Numbered from the stretch's first letter, positions 23,027 through 34,643 are shown. The stretch is DNA of 64,000 nucleotides from Geosiphon pyriformis (GCA_016748015.1 JAAOMT010000603.1:497068-561067), one strand, 5' to 3'. Notes: a model not told the origin generated them from the letters alone. Numbers and translations: made by a program.

Positions 23027-26000
23027 ATGAACAATCTTGCAAAACAAGATAATGTTATTCATTGGCATAGGAACATAAACAATCTTATTTCCATTGTTAT
23101 GGAGTCTAAACTTAAAGGAAAGATTCAACTCTGGTTAACCAGCAAATTTGATGGTGTCCAGGTATTTACTTCTGGTCTGGATTCTGGTTATCTGGGTGTT
23201 GGCATAGTGATTATTATGAACTCTTTTTTGGCTAAACATGTGTATAAGATCTCTAAAGTGCCAGGTCAGCTCCTATCCATTAAGTTGCTTTTCAAAAATA
23301 AACTTTTGGTATCAATTTTAGAACTTTACACAGGTGCTTCTTTGGTGGTTCAGTTTGCTCAGGCTGATAAGATCAACTCTCTCATCGCAAGGGCTGTTAA
23401 TGAATCTTTTTTTGTTGTCTTCGGTGGTGATTTTAATGAAGATGGGTCTCATAAGTGTGCTAGTTTCAAAAAATGCCTTGATTTAGGACTGGTCAATTCT
23501 TTAGTTGGGAGTGAGTTTTTGAAGATGCCTACTTGGGCAAATTCTAGAGGCATTAGAAAAACAATTAATTTTGTGTTCATATCTCCTAATCTGGTTAATG
23601 TGTTAGTGCATCATGATGTCTTGGATGTCAGTGAGCATTTTGACACAGATTATCGGACTGTTTCTGTGTCCTTGGGTTTGGGTGGGCTTTTAAATATACA
23701 GTTGAACTCTCTTCACAAACAAGCAAACAAAAACAGATAGAAGTTTAATTTCAGAGGCACTAATGAAAATAAATGGATTAACTTCAAGTGTACTATATTG
23801 GATAATGTTATAATGTTTGCAGATGAGTTTTTTGCTTTAATAAGATTGTCAGATTTAGATGCAATGTGGGGGGTTGTTCACAAAATTTTCATTCTTTTGG
23901 CAAACAAAGTGTTCAAAAAGAAATAGTTTAAGGAGTTTGATGAGGTCTTCACCAAGAATTCTTCGAGATTTCACAAGTTAGAGCTTTTGGTTTCTAGGAT
24001 TGTCAAAGCATCTCATAAGAAAGATGGTGAGTATTTTGCTTCTCTCATAGAATGTTGGAATTCTCTGGATAGTGATAGGACTTTAGTCATTCAGTCTCTG
24101 ATTGCTTCTGATATGAACTCTGGTCAAGTTCATTCTGCTCTTTTGGGTGTTAGGAAATCTTATCATGCATTTAAACTTGTTAAATCTCAGTGTGCTAAAG
24201 AGGCTCACATCAGATCTGCCATTGATAAAAAGATGGAGAGTTTTGGAGTGAATAAGAATCATACAATAAAGAGTGTTTTTGAGCATCCATTTCATAAGGT
24301 GGTGCTTAATCACTTGATTGTCAATGATGAACTGATTTTGGAATCTGATCTGATTAAGTCTGAGGTAGATGTAATTATGGAGAGTTGGACCAGGAAACAT
24401 AGGGTGGTTGATAATGTTTCGGATGATTGGTGCTGCCAATACCATCCGTTGGAGTATGTTTTTGATGAAGCTTTCTCTGGTATAATGTGTCCAATCAGTT
24501 TTGATGAATTGTTTAGGATAATTTCTGATCTTCCTGATGGCAAAGCTGTTGGTTTGTTGGAGATATCTAATAAGCTTTGGAAACATTGGAATAAGTTGGT
24601 TCTAGACATGTTGTTGGTACTTTTAAATTCTTGTTTAACTGGTGAATTTGTGCCTGGTCCTTGGAAAGAGGCCTGAGTCTTGATGATTCTCAAACTCTAT
24701 GAATGGGAGGGCATTTTGACAAATACTCATCTCATTGCTTTGATTGAAATGACCTGTAAGATTTTTTCCAAGGTTCTCTCTGATAGGATTTCTGCAGCTT
24801 ACAGTGCTTTTAATGTTTTTCATGAGGACAATTTTTTGGTTTTGAAGGGTACAACTACTTAGTCTCCCATTTTTGCTATTGGTTTGGTAATTGAAGATGC
24901 CTTGGAAAAGGACCAAGAACTCTGGTTGGTTTTGCAAGACATATGAAAGGCCTATAATTCGGTCAGCTGGAAGCATCTCAAGAAAAGTTTGATTAGGATT
25001 AAGATGTGCAGCAAATTTATTTGATTTTTTGGTAATATTTACAGAGATTATACCAACTGAGTTATGACAGATTTTGATTTGACTAATGGTTATCGTGTTC
25101 ATAATAGTTTAGATCAAGGGGAAGTTTTTTCCTCACTTCTGTGGCACATCTTTTATGATCCTCTGTTGTGTGAAGTTAAGTGTTAGGAAAGTGTGTATAG
25201 ATATAGGTTGAACTCTTATTTTGTTTCTAGAAGTGGTTACCCTGAATCCCAGGCTGGGCTCTCTTTATTTTTTTACTGCTGGTGCTTTTGTTGATAACAC
25301 AATTTGGGTTGGTAGCAGTCAGATTGCTACTCAACATATTCTTAATATTGCCAGTGAATTTTTTCAGATTAATGACATCTCAATTAATAATGACAAAACA
25401 GTGGTCATTCTAATCAATAGCAAGATCAGTAGTCTTTCTCTTTCTATTAGTGGTTCACCCATCTTTATTGCCAAAAAGAAGAAGTCTCATTGGTATCTGG
25501 GTATTTTTTTTTCAACTAAAGGTCTTTCAAAACCTAGTTTGGCTAAAGTGCATTCAGATATTCAATTTTTTGTCAATTTGGTCCTGAAAAAGGCTGTCTC
25601 TAATAAACAATACTTGTACTTGGTTTTAGCGGTCCTCCAACCCATTGTCAGCTATCAGATGCAATTTAGTTTTGTTCCAATCGGCATTTGTGACAAGTAG
25701 GATGCTCTGGTTTGTAGGGATTTAAAGCTTAAGTCTGGTCTTTTGCTCAATTTTCTTAATGATACACTTCATCACCCTTTTTTTTATGGTTTAAAGTCAT
25801 TTTTACAAGTTCAGTCTGAATACAAGATTGCCTCTCTTGTCAGTTTTGTGAACTCTGTTGGGATTTTGGGTTGCTTGTTTTCTCATAGATCTCATGATTT
25901 ACAAGTCTGGTATTGGTGCCCTGTTCATTCATTGAATTTATCTGTTTGTATTTGTGTTAGCATTTCTAATAACTTTTTGGCAGGGATGGTCCAAATTCTT

Positions 26001-27457
26001 CTTGATTGCAATTTGTCCTTGGGTGGCTCTTTAGCCAATTCTTTTCAGTCTTGTGGTAGCATGTTCATGTCTGCTATTCTAGGCAAGTCGAAGTTTTCCA
26101 GGTTTTTCTCTTCTCTCCAGAAGTACAGTGTTGCTTTTGTGGATCAACTTTGTGATCATCATGGCACTGTATTTGATTGTACACTTTCAAGTGATGGAAG
26201 AGGCTCGACTCTCATGGCCCCATTCTTGAGTGGTTCAAGCTTGCTATGGCTTTTCTCGATGGTGTGAATTTTTTTTTTGCTGGTCCTTTGGTTTTGGGTA
26301 GTGCTGTTTTTATGAACATCCTTGAATCTGGTGATTTTGTCTCTATTCATGACTGTCTTTCTCATGTTGGTTCAAGTGAAATATCTATATACACAGATGA
26401 ATCTCTGAGAAATTTAAGCACAGCTGGCTGTAGGGCTGGTGCTGCTGCTTTTTTTGAGAACATTGGTATGGGTCTGGGTATTGGTGTAACAGGTTTAATG
26501 TTATCTACTCTTGCAGAATTGCAGGCTATTACATTGGCCCTGGAGTGTGTTTTCCCATCTAGCTCTGTATAGTTGTTTTCAGATAGTCAATCTGCTTTAA
26601 ATGCATGCAAGTCTGAATTGGGTCTTGTGTGTCCAGATTTTTGTAATTAGTGTTGGGTTGAGTGCCAACATATTGCTAATATTATTGGATGTAAGAATTT
26701 ACATGTTAGTTGACACAAGATTAAAGGTCATTCTGGCGTTTTCAGGAATGAACATGCTGACTTGATTGCTGATGCTGCCTTTTTTTTTGGTTGACATCTT
26801 CTTCCTCACTTGGATGAATGCTATATAGTTGCTAATGGTAATGTCATTTCTGGCAACTTCAGATATTTTGTTTGTGATATTTACCATTCCATTTGTTATA
26901 CATGTTGGGAAGTTGGTTCTGGCTCTAAGTTCTTGGCTGATAGCTTGCTCTCTAAGATTGATTGGTCCCGCTCCTCGCTGGTTTGGCATTCTGATTTGCA
27001 TATGGCCACTGGTTTCACTAGCAGACTTTTGGCTCGCATCTGTACTTATTTTATGAAAGCTTTGCATCATTGGCTTTCTGTCGCAGTTTGGAAGTGCCTC
27101 TATAATAGACATTATCCTAGTGTGCTTTGTTTGTATTGTGGTAAGGTGGAAACTTCAGATCATGTGTTTTTTTGTAAAGTCAATAATTCTGCTCAATTCC
27201 ATATATTGGACTCTCATGTTGCTTCTTGGAGAACGCTTTCTGGTTTATCTCATTTTTCTTCTTGTGTGTTGTAGCTGCTGTCATCTTGTGTTTCTGATTT
27301 TTCAGTCTCTATGGCCCTTTATAAGAGTTTTGTGTTTAATGGTTGGTTTCATGAGGCTGTCTCCATCTTTCATGATCTGAAGATTGCTGGTTTGGAGGTT
27401 GTTAAGTTTGTAAGATCTTTTGGTCTTGCCTTTAAAGATAATATATGGTCAGTCCAT
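23027..27457 (+). pseudogene. LINE copy A ORF2 (endonuclease-RT-RNase H), broken
   Basis: Starts MNNLAKQDN, identical to the start in copy B. Endonuclease: 23,027-about 23,740 with GGDFNEDGSHK and, at the end, FDTDYRTVSV in place of the usual DH pair. RT: about 24,480-25,700, with LPDGKAVGL, AYNSVSW and the catalytic box FVDN at 25,287-25,298, where FVDD is expected. RNase H: about 26,380-26,800 with IYTDESL, ELQAITLALE, FSDSQSAL and HKIKGHSG..NEHADLI. A C-x2-C-x7-H-x3-C motif follows at 27,127-27,177. Stops (TAG, TGA, TAA) interrupt it at many points, mostly at Trp, Gln and Arg positions. The last 70 or so codons lie beyond the Gypsy insertion at 34,644-34,855. LINE ORF2 nicks target DNA and copies the element RNA in place. 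Confidence 0.88.
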
Positions 27458-28446
27458 TGTTACCAGACGAAATTAGAGATATTATTTAGCATAAAATTAT
27501 CTTATAATTCCTATCATTAATTAGCATATATTATTGTTTCAAATTATTACTTATTACATTAGCAAAAATGTCCGAAATTATCATTTAATTAATAATCCAA
27601 ATTATACACAACACAAATGTAACCTAATTGCAATGATCAATCATGTAATACCCCAAACTATGTAACATTCAAAAGTTTGCCAAAATTTATAGAAATTTGC
27701 CGAAATAATTGATAGTTCACCGAAATATCTAATAGTTTGCAGAAATAACTTGTAGTTCACCGAAATGTATCTTTAGTTCAGCAAAATTGTAGAAAATAAC
27801 AAAGTTCAAGTTCATAGAATAGTGTTATGACAAGTTGTATAAAAGAAGAGCTTCTCTCTTTGAGAAAATATATCTTACTTTAGATTTATTACTTAGAACC
27901 ATTCTTACATACACAAAAAAGAAATAAATATCAAATAATTCAAAAAACCAAAACTCTTTAAATTATTGCACTTGGAAAATCCTCAAAAACCCAACTAACA
28001 TTTTGAAATTGATTAGCTATTAATTTCAGTAAACTGTTAGTGACTTCAGACCTGGATAGAAAACATTTCTCTTGACAGAATTCTATTTCTTTTACATTTC
28101 TTTTATTTTTTTCTTTTCTTTTCTTTTCTTTTTACAATCATTAGGGTAGCCTACAGACAAGATTTCTGTAAAAGAGTTGACTTTCACAGCAAAGTAACTA
28201 TACATTTTAGTGAGCTTCCAGACGAGCAATTTCTGGGAAAGAGTTAATGTTTACTACAACGTAACTACATAAAGTAACTGGCATAGAATTGGCCATTCCA
28301 CTTATAAGTCCAGCAGTTCAAATTATAGGAGATAATTTAAAGATAAATTCAGTTATTGGAGGTTTAACCACATCCAAAAAACGTGAATTCACAGCAAACA
28401 AGCATCGACAACATTTAAAAAAAGAGACCAAAAACCTCTGGTAACA
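27458..28446 (+). repeat. 5' LTR of Gypsy element 1
   Basis: 989 bp, TG..CA ends. A TATAAAAG box at 27,838-27,845 marks the likely U3/R promoter, with the palindrome AGAAGAGCTTCT just after it. Upstream, about 27,710-27,790 is a degenerate tandem array of about 20-bp units (AGTTCACCGAAAT type) also present in the other LTRs of the family. Confidence 0.95.
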
Positions 28447-28462
28447 TTTGGTGCTCTCCCAC
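28447..28462 (+). promoter_or_regulatory. Primer binding site of Gypsy element 1
   Basis: TTTGGTGCTCTCCCAC follows the 5' LTR directly. The TGG start fits pairing with the CCA 3' end of a tRNA; element 2 has the same TTTGGTGCTC at 46,924. I cannot name the tRNA from the sequence. Confidence 0.65.
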
Positions 28463-28491
28463 AGAAATAACACAGTAACAACAAATTCAAA

Positions 28492-30297
28492 GTGGCGACC
28501 ACACCAGACACAACAACTCTAGAGTATTACCAATCAATTTACATCTACTGCAAGCAAAAATTCAACATTCCAGACGGAATTGAAGTTGTCAAGAAATCAG
28601 TATACCAATACATTGAAAACTGTATTAACAATTATCTTTTTGGAAATTACAATATCTCAAAAGTTAAAAGCAACCTTTACAATAATTTAGCACACTATTC
28701 ACAGTTGGGAACTGAAGATCTTAACAGTGAAACACTTGCCACTTACTTTCACGAACTTAATTTTAACATTATCAAATACTGTAAAAAAACATATCCAGTG
28801 CAGTCTTAATACACTATTGATTTTGAATTGGAAACAGAAACAAGCAACAAAGACAAAAACAAATTAAAGCAATATTCAAGAACCATCCCAAATACTCCAA
28901 CACTACCGAAAACAACTGCCAAACATTTACAAACACCTGAACAAGGAACCAGTTCAAAACTTTCACTTATTATCACACCTTTTTCAGCTTCACTTGCACA
29001 AGCACAAACACCTAATTCACCCTTGAATCGATTTGCAAGACCAGAAGATTTTACATCACTCAGAAGTCCTACCAGACAACAAGAACCCCTTCAAACTAGT
29101 TCCAATCTTCTTGATTTTCTAGCTGAAAATCAAAGTGAACACTCTGAGACAGCAGCAAACAAAGAAAACAACTCTAAAATAACTGAAGAAGAATCAATAG
29201 ACAGTGAAAACAAAGAAGACAAAATGACAACATACATCGCAAAAATCCCTGAATTCAATAGAGAAGATATTGAGACCAGTCCCCAAGAATGGCTCAACCA
29301 AGTTATTAAAGCTGGAGATGTAAATAGATAGAATGCTGCCAGAATGTTAAGAACAATTCCCTACTTTCTCAAAGGAACAGCAGGAGAATGGTTTGAAAAC
29401 TTGGCTGCCCCATTCAATGATTGGAATGCTTTCAAAGCAGCCTTCCTTGAACAGTTCACCGACAATAATATCTCTATCACCCTTTGTAATCGTTTTCGAA
29501 ATATCAAACAAGAACCTTCTGAATCTGTTATGACTTATATTGGGAAATTCAACAAACTTCTCAGACAAATTCGCCAACTCAAAACAAACGATTATTATTC
29601 TGATGCTCAAATCTTGGATCAATTTATTGCTGGTCTAAAAGATAAACTAATTAAAAAAGTTCACCCACATGTGCCAGAAGATTTAAACTCTGCCATACAG
29701 CATGCGAAAAGATACAAAATGGCCATGGAAGAGGCCAATCGCACAAAACTTGTAAATTTGGCAATTGGAGAAACCAGCTCAGCAGCTAAGGAAAAAATTG
29801 ACCAACTTACAAAGAAAGTTGAAAACTATTTTATCAATCAATAACAACAGCAACCCCAAAGATATCAACCACCCCAAAGACGAAACCAAAATAACTTTGC
29901 GCCACTTTCCAATAACTAGTCTCAGAATTGCCATTATTGTGAAATCTCTGGCCACTGAAAAAGAGATTGCAGAAAGCTACAACGAGACCAACAAAATAGG
30001 AGTAATCAACATTACTCTCCACCACAGCAATCTTATTATCAACTACCACCACCAGCTTACTATCCACCAAGACCCCAATACCAAAATAACTATTATCAGC
30101 CAGCCCCACAGCCAATCCAACAGCAATACCAACAACCACCCACACAACATTATCAAGTATCTGCTCGAAGACTGATTACACAAAATCAATTCACACCACC
30201 AAACTGATACCAAGTAAACAACAATAGAATCAGTTCGAACAACTAATTGGTTCTCCAAAATACCACTTAACCAAGACCCAACTACTACCACACTCAA
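28492..30297 (+). pseudogene. gag of Gypsy element 1, broken
   Basis: One reading frame with stops at 28,807, 29,329, 29,842, 29,917, 29,956 and later. The frame opens at a GTG (28,492), not ATG; element 2 has GTG at the same place. The N-terminal part (28,492-29,330) is hydrophilic and repeat-free. The retrotransposon gag domain lies at about 29,260-29,800 (PYFLKGTAGEWFENL, FLEQFTD, LRQIRQLK, LDQFIAGLKDKL). A Gln/Pro-rich linker leads to a CCHC knuckle at 29,929-29,970 (C-x2-C-x4-H-x4-C) whose residue after His is a TGA stop. Gag forms the particle shell and binds RNA. A further Gln/Tyr/Pro-rich tail follows the knuckle. Confidence 0.85.
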
Positions 30298-30312
30298 CCC
30301 AGTTATTTAACA

Positions 30313-32823
30313 ATGCCAGAAGAACAGGATTTTTACCATACTGCACTCTCGGAAGATAGAACTGCAGCACAACAACAACAAAACCCTTCTTATACTCCCA
30401 CCACAATTCCACCAGCCAGAATTACTGAAAACACTAACCTTTCAGATATATTCTCTTTTGAGTTCAAAGCAAATGAGTCACTATTTCTGCTTAGCAATGC
30501 AGCCACCAATAAACAAAAAGCAATCACGGCCATGTACACTGAAGCCGAAATCGAAAGAAAGACAATTCACTTGATTCTAGACAGTGGATTTGCCAGAAGC
30601 ATTATCACCTACCAGTTAATGCAACAGTTGAAAAAAAATGTCGACCAACCAGCTCAAACAGTAATCGTCACTGCCGATGGCATGAAAAAGACCCCAGTAG
30701 GAGAAATTGACAATTTTCCGTTCACTCTTGATGGAATCACCATTCCAGTTAAAGTTCTTATAATAGATGCACCCCAGTACCAAGCTCTCGTCGAAAATGA
30801 TTGGCTTCAAAAAGCCAATGCTAATCTGAATTGGGAAACACAAGAGTTAACAATCTCCTACCAAAGACAACATGCCCAGGTACCTGCCATTTGTGGTACA
30901 TTCAACAAACGCTCTGAAAAAGCCCCAGCTTTTGAATTCGAACTGGAAGAGGAAAAACCCCTCATTGAAACATTCATGGCTCTTGGATCAATGTTCAACT
31001 GGGCTGATGAAACAGAACAAGAACATTTTACCCCACACTCTGAACCCAAAACCTCTGGATAGAATATCCCTTACTCAAAACCTGAACCAAGAAAACAACA
31101 CTCTTATATTCCCCTTAAATATAAGGACTGCCACAAGAAACTATCATCAATGGGAGCCTGCATTTTACCTAAAGAAGAATATAAAAATCATACTTGTTAT
31201 TACTGTAAGGCTTGCCACAGAGAATGATGGGGCCATCTAATAAAAAGGAGTGGAAAATGAGACAACACCCCTTGTTTGACTTGTGGAAATATGCTACTGA
31301 AAGAATACAATTGGATTAATGTAGCCATGAGAGGAGGAGTCTGCGATCAGACCTGCCAATATGCTTTATCAATTTCAGAAAAAGTAAAAAGAGGAACACC
31401 CTTTAATGCGGCATACAATAGTGCTCTCAACAAACTTTATCACTACCCCCATGATGCTGAGATGATTTTCGACCTAGCAATGGCATTAATTAATGGAGCT
31501 ACCAAAGAAGATGTTTGCCAAATGAAGGAAGCAGAATACATTGAATACACCATAGAATTAGCTGGATTCGATTACAAAGACAAAGTAGAAGTCTACTACC
31601 AAATTGCAAGTCACACCTACCCAACTCAAAAAGCTCAAATTCAACAATTAGAGCAAATGAACATTAGGCTATGTGAAGAATGCATTATGCCTTGCGATGA
31701 ACAGTGGTGTCCTGAATGCTACACTCTTAGTATCCCCTTGCCCAGTGAAAATAATGAGAATAAAATTGAATTTGGAGAACCTGAAGCAATGGAAGAAATT
31801 GAAACAACACCTATCTACCTTATCAAAAATCAGCCTGCCTTACAACTTAAATACTTCAACAACAACGGACAAGGAATAAAACCTGAAAAAGCACACAAAA
31901 TTGATGCTGGATATGACCTAAAATATCCAGACAAGGATACTCTTGTTTTCAAACCCAAATCTCTCACAAAAATCAATCTCAAAATTGCACTTGAAATCCC
32001 GCCAGGAGCAATGGTTCAAATTACCTCTTGGTTCTCTCTGGCAAGCAAAGAAATCAATATCAGAGGAGGAATAATTGATGCTGGATATACTGGAGACATT
32101 ACAGTAATGCTTCAAAATGAAACTGACAAACCATTCAAAATTGAACATGCCGAAAAAATTGCCCAAGCTATTTACCTACTCTTAATCAACATTTCGGGTT
32201 TGCAACTAGTCAATCAAAGAGAACAATTAGAAAAAAGCGATAAAAAAACCCAAGGTTTTAGTTCAACTGGACGATTCACAGTTCCAGTTAACATAGCTTT
32301 TAACACATGGAATGAATCCCACCAGATTCTCGGACTTTCACAACCAATTACCATCTCACCCTTTGGAGAACATTCAGAAATCTACACCTGCCCAAAGCCA
32401 ACAACCACACAACAAATTTTTGAGTCCAATGAACAAGTCTGCTTGGAACATAATATTTTGATCCCAAACATTTATATTCTAAAAAGAACAAAGAAAGTCC
32501 GAGTTAATTTTTATAACCCCAATAATTACCCCATAATTTTATTAAATAATTTAGAAATTGGAGTTATTCACAGTAATATATTTCAACAAGAATTACTTCA
32601 AACAGTCTCCGATTTCTCTGAAATTATTGGACATTCAATACCAAAAATCAACCCAAACCCCAGCTCCGAAAACTACCATGTTGTCATGGAAAAACTATCT
32701 CGAATCAACATGAGACAACTTGAACCACAACAACAGACCCAGCTCAAAGAGCTAATTGCAGAATTTGCTGATATCTTCGCTGAAAACAACAATGACTTAG
32801 GAAGAACCAATAGTTGTCATTGA
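30313..32823 (+). pseudogene. pol fragment of Gypsy element 1: protease, Cys-rich module, dUTPase
   Basis: Same frame as gag. Protease at about 30,540-30,890: catalytic triad Asp-Ser-Gly at 30,580-30,588 (ILDSGFARSIIT) and ALVENDWL downstream, typical retropepsin. A Cys-rich module follows (31,120-31,380; CYYCKAC, CLTC, CDQTC) with stops at 31,060 and nearby, then a second cluster at 31,669-31,731 (C-x2-C-x3-C-x4-C-x2-C). The dUTPase (about 31,850-32,290) shows DAGYDL, PPGAMVQITS, GGIIDAGYTGDITV, EKIAQAIYL and TQGFSSTGRF. A second conserved beta-rich region (32,300-32,600) ends NLEIGVIHSNIF, then ELIAEFADIFAENNNDLGRT, the usual lead-in to RT, where the deletion cuts. dUTPase hydrolyses dUTP and limits uracil in cDNA. 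The 31,276-32,823 part is a 515-codon open frame. Confidence 0.87.
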
Positions 32824-32962
32824 ACAGCCTTACAACTTGAACATTTAATTTAAATTTATTATTATAGTTATCTTCTTATAATTTAGAAACAATTTCACAA
32901 AAACAAAACAAAAATAACATAAAAACCCATGCACCAAAAATAATTTTCTTTTATTGCTTATA

Positions 32963-33682
32963 ATGACTATTCCTCAAAACATTCAACAATTATCCCAAAA
33001 ACTAATGTTAGCTTTAAAAACAATACCCGAATTATCCATTACTGTTACTGGAAGCCACATTAATTATACCCAAACAGAAGTAGTTACAAATTTAGCCCCA
33101 AATTCACAAAAATATCACTCGTATAAGAAGAATACAAGAAGTTATACTGGAATTCACCTGCCAGAACTTTTAAAACTTGCTTTAAGAGAAAATCTAATGC
33201 TTACTCCGATTAGTATTCCACCAAATGCTACAATTCAACAAAGACTTCAACTGTGTCTCAATGAGAAAAACACTGAATATCTTCCAATCTATAGATATTT
33301 TCACATTGGAAAAACACTCTACAAATGGAAACTGGAACTTACAACAGCAAACCTTATAAAAAAAGCTATTCAAAAACAACTTTACAACAAATTCAAGACA
33401 ACAGCTGGATCAACAAACAGTCACTACAGGGTCAAAGCTGCTCTTAGACTTTATGACTTATTCTACACATGTGAAAACATACTACAAAACCCAATTTTTC
33501 AACCTTTGAAGATTCAATACATTGGAAAGCTCACAGAACTGAAATTTCAACAATTTTCAGACCAAATTTCTTCAATAATTTTGGATTATTATCTGAAAAT
33601 GACAAACAGTACTTGGACTTTGATGGAGCTCAGTCTTGAGGAGGAGGTTATGTTACCAGACGAAATTAGAGATATTATTTAG
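32963..33682 (+). CDS. Accessory ORF of Gypsy element 1, overlapping PPT and 3' LTR
   Basis: Intact 239-codon frame with its own ATG, downstream of where integrase ends. No known domain is recognised: no signal peptide, no membrane segment, so it is not an env. It is basic and mostly helical in appearance (LPELLKLALRENLM, KAIQKQLYNKFKTTAG, ELKFQQFSDQISSIILDYYL). Its last codons read through the polypurine tract (ELSLEEEVM) and 32 nt into the 3' LTR before the stop, and the same arrangement is kept in the reverse fragment. Broken homologues occur in element 2 (54,090-54,793) and, more diverged, in element 4 (62,335-about 62,990, minus). It is the only intact frame of this element, which suggests late inactivation or selection. 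Function unknown. Confidence 0.75.
   Translation: MTIPQNIQQLSQKLMLALKTIPELSITVTGSHINYTQTEVVTNLAPNSQKYHSYKKNTRSYTGIHLPELLKLALRENLMLTPISIPPNATIQQRLQLCLNEKNTEYLPIYRYFHIGKTLYKWKLELTTANLIKKAIQKQLYNKFKTTAGSTNSHYRVKAALRLYDLFYTCENILQNPIFQPLKIQYIGKLTELKFQQFSDQISSIILDYYLKMTNSTWTLMELSLEEEVMLPDEIRDII
33638..33650 (+). promoter_or_regulatory. Polypurine tract of Gypsy element 1
   Basis: GAGGAGGAGGTTA directly before the 3' LTR TGTTACC; it primes plus-strand cDNA synthesis in LTR elements. It is also coding in the accessory ORF. Confidence 0.8.
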
Positions 33683-34639
33683 CATAAAATTATCTTATAA
33701 TTTCTATTATTAATTAGCATATATTATCGTTTCAAATTATCATTTATTACATTAGCAAAAATGTCCGAAATTATCATTTAATTAATAACCCAAATTGTAC
33801 ACAATACAAATGTAACCTAATTGCAATGATCAATCATGTAATACCCCAAACTATGTAACATTCAAAAGTTTGCTGAAATTTATAGAAATTTGCCGAAATA
33901 ATTGATAATTCACTGAAATATCTAATAGTTCGCAGAAATAACTTGTAGTTCACTGAAATGTATCTTTAGTTCAGCAAAATTGTAGAAAATAACAAAGTTC
34001 AAGTTCATAGAATAGTGTTACGACAAGTTGTATAAAAGAAGAGCTTCTCTCTTTGAGAAAATATATCTTACTTTAGATTTATCACTTAGAACCATTCTTA
34101 CATACACAAAAAAGAAATAAATATCAAATAATTCAAAAAACCAAAACTCTTTAAATTATTGCACTTGGAAAATCCTCAAAAACCCAACTAATATTTTGAA
34201 ATTGATTAGCTACCAATTTCAGTAAACTGTTAGTGACTCCAGGCCTGGATAGAAAACGTTTCCCTTGACAGAATTCTATTTCTTTTACATTTCTTTTATT
34301 TTTTTCTTTTCTTTTCTTTTCTTTTTACAATCATTAGGGTAGCCTACAGACAAAATTTCTGTAAAAGAGTTGACTTTTACAGCAAAGTAACTATACATTT
34401 TAGTAAGCTTCCAGACGAGCAATTTCTGGGAAAGAGTTGACATTTACTACAATGTAACTACATAAAGTAACTGACATGGAATTGGCCATTCTACTTATAA
34501 GTTCAGCAGTTCAAATTATAGGAGATAATTTGAAGATAAATTCAGTTATTGGAGGTTCAACCACATCCAAAAAACGTGAATTTACAGCAAACAAACATCA
34601 ACAACATTTAAAAAAAGAGACCAAAAACCTCCAGTAACA
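33651..34639 (+). repeat. 3' LTR of Gypsy element 1
   Basis: 989 bp, same length as the 5' LTR. TATAAAAG at 34,031-34,038. In the first 330 bp I compared, about fourteen differences from the 5' LTR, all transitions and no gaps. Confidence 0.95.
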
Positions 34640-34643
34640 CCAT

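Larger units (their letters stand above)
27458..34639 (+). mobile_element. Gypsy-type LTR element 1, RT-RNase H-integrase deleted
   Basis: Complete 7,182-bp insertion inside LINE copy A ORF2. Both LTRs are 989 bp and begin TGTTACCAGA; the ends are CTGGTAACA and CCAGTAACA. The 4-bp target duplication CCAT flanks it (27,454-27,457 and 34,640-34,643). Internal order: gag, aspartic protease, Cys-rich module, dUTPase, unnamed domain, then a junction at 32,803-32,812 after which the sequence resumes at the end of the integrase frame, followed by the accessory ORF. RT, RNase H and integrase (about 2.7 kb in element 2) are absent, so it is non-autonomous. Gag-pol is one frame with in-frame stops. Confidence 0.93.

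Noticed and set aside
29834-30297. Minus-strand Val/Leu-rich frames opposite gag
   Set aside because: Complement of the Gln/Asn/Tyr-rich gag tail; the hydrophobic look is a codon artefact, not a membrane protein.
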